Position numbers and translations under genes: made by a program. A stretch of DNA of 64,000 nucleotides from Solen grandis (lineage: Eukaryota > Mollusca > Bivalvia > Adapedonta > Solenidae). Every line of letters begins with the position of its first letter. Position 1 is the stretch's first letter. Positions 62,691 to 64,000 of this stretch are shown here, one piece after another. Below the pieces are notes generated by a model. It saw only the letters and a program-made list of their open reading frames with translations, did not search any database and had not been told where the DNA came from. Where the stretch lies: the NCBI GenBank assembly GCA_021229015.1, contig CM037791.1, forward strand, positions 56,055,741 through 56,119,740. Direction: 5' to 3'.

Positions 62691-63795
62691 CAAATATGCT
62701 TTGTGTGACAAAATGTTTTTAAAAAAATTACCTTGTAATGCTGTTAATAGGCGGTTTCACAAATGCATCACTGTAGGATGAAGCATTAGATATAGAAAAT
62801 GTTTTAAAAACATCTCATACCGCTGAGTTCTTCCATTTAGACACATGTGAGGAGGGAATAATATTAATGTTTTTTCTTTGATAATTAAAATATGGTGTAG
62901 AAGAACACAGAACATGATCCTTCCCTTTTCAGTTAACCAAATGTATCTTAAGCAGGGTTTTTTTTTTTTTTGTTTTTTTTCCCCGTTTTGACGAGCAACA
63001 TTGTGTCGTGTTCCCAATTTCAAAAAGTATGTTTTTTTTTTTTTCAAATTTCAAACAATTTCAATTCCAAACAAACAAAACAAAAGATTATTGCCATTTT
63101 TACAATGTGTCTGGGGTTGAAAGTATTGAGTCCAAATGATAAAGGGTTGAAATGGACCAACTATTTGATTTTTGTTTTATTTGATATATATAAAATGGTG
63201 CGAGATATTCCTAATTTGCTCTAAAACACAAACATTCCCAAATCTTGGGGTGGGGTCATGTTTCCAAAATGGTGAAAAAAGGCCCCGTTAAGTATTACAA
63301 CAGGTAAAAACATGGCTTGAAACTTTGGCTACATGTTTCTAAAGTGGTTCCAACTTTTCTTAAATAGCGAAAATGGTGGCGACAGGTCTAAGAATCCAAG
63401 GTAAGGCCCTGTTGTTGAATTATTTCTATTTCCAAGTAATTTCAGTGTTTCTGACTTTACAATTTAATGATTGTTACCGATTGAAATTATGGATTATTTC
63501 ATGAAAATGTTGTTGTATTGTTCAATTTTAATAACATGGATTGCTGCTGATGTTAATGTTATTATGATTCAATATTTTTGTTCATAAAACGAACATAAAA
63601 AAATACCTGCCCATTTTGTGTTCTGCTTTTATTTCGTTTGAATTTCAAGTTACCAATAATTATTATTCTTATACTTGGTAAATCAACATTTTCAACTCAC
63701 GATGTCAATTCCGGTTTTCTCCAGTATCAATAGAAATCGAAAATAATAACATGGCAGTCAAAAAACAGATAAACGTTTAATTATCCCCGGCATAC
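62691..63795. other. AT-rich DNA with possible first exon
   Basis: Apart from the candidate exon at 63373, nothing was recognised. Confidence 0.4.
63373..63400 (+). CDS. Candidate first coding exon, unknown
   Basis: ATGGTGGCGACAGGTCTAAG runs into CCAAG|GTAAGG, giving MVATGLRIQ plus one base and a strong donor. The ATG context (GCGAAAATGG) is good. It is too short to identify, and no next exon falls in the window. Confidence 0.25.
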
Positions 63796-64000
63796 TTAAG
63801 GAACAGATCTGGCATTAAAATAAAAATATTTTGAGGATAATGATGACTTATCATTTTCTATATTAAAGCCATGCCTGCACTGCCTCAGTATAGAGTTACT
63901 GAATTGTTCCGTGTGGTAGTTAACACGTGTAAAGCATGCTTCCATAATTGGATTATCACCTTTATCGAAGTCGGCACGGCACATTATGCTGTGGTCATGT
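63796..64000 (-). CDS. Possible terminal exon entering from the right edge, unknown
   Basis: The minus-strand frame is open from the window edge to a stop at 63796, about 68 codons. It reads MCRADFDKGDNPIMEACF, then FSNSILRQCRHGFNIEN, with three cysteines and a balanced charge, unlike random AT-rich DNA. It could be the last exon of a secreted or extracellular cysteine-containing protein whose other exons lie beyond 64000. I do not recognise the family and no clear splice acceptor is visible inside the window. Confidence 0.35.
   Translation of the reverse strand, partial: HDHSIMCRADFDKGDNPIMEACFTRVNYHTEQFSNSILRQCRHGFNIENDKSSLSSKYFYFNARSVP

Overview
The window looks like nuclear genomic DNA of a marine invertebrate, most probably a mollusc and perhaps a bivalve. 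It is AT-rich. It has intron-split genes with GT-AG junctions, and very many tRNA-derived SINEs, LINE remnants, MITEs, a mariner element and tandem-repeat elements rich in CCTTGACC-type words. There are two 100-N scaffold gaps (13591-13690 and 24594-24693). The mollusc assignment is an inference from gene content and repeat style, not a proven identification.

Layout. 1-8048: the last seven coding exons of a ZDHHC3/7-type DHHC palmitoyltransferase on the + strand, with a hAT-like transposon and other repeats in its introns. 8049-13400: 3' flank, a repeat element with a 145-bp tandem core, a 35-bp minisatellite and one possible minus-strand coding piece. 13691 to about 18020: a CpG-rich island of foreign character. 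It carries two small plus-strand ORFs convergent with a broken zinc-finger/P-loop packaging-type ATPase of the Polinton/adintovirus-like kind, then a G-rich simple repeat and a CpG-rich non-coding stretch with a duplicated module. I regard this as a remnant of an integrated virus-like element; the left end is lost in the gap. 18-34 kb: an orphan exon of an animal haem peroxidase, a 44-bp minisatellite, two LINE fragments, SINEs and MITEs, otherwise featureless AT-rich DNA. 34.9-38.9 kb: two well-spliced exons (signal peptide plus D8C-like cysteine domain) of a secreted protein. 39-55.5 kb: almost wholly repeats, including duplicated blocks, 145-bp tandem arrays, a CGAAAGGCGAAA palindrome cluster and a ~332-bp satellite. 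55.57-59.34 kb: homopolymer-dominated, apparently corrupted sequence that runs colinear with DNA 2.5 kb to its left. 59.34-64 kb: normal sequence again, with a nearly intact mariner (TA target duplication, matching terminal repeats, one premature stop) and possible exons at the right edge.

The host genes show no functional linkage to one another. The most unusual content is the virus-like cassette, the palindrome cluster at 48.3-49.6 kb, the common ~145-bp period of three tandem families, and the corrupted segment.
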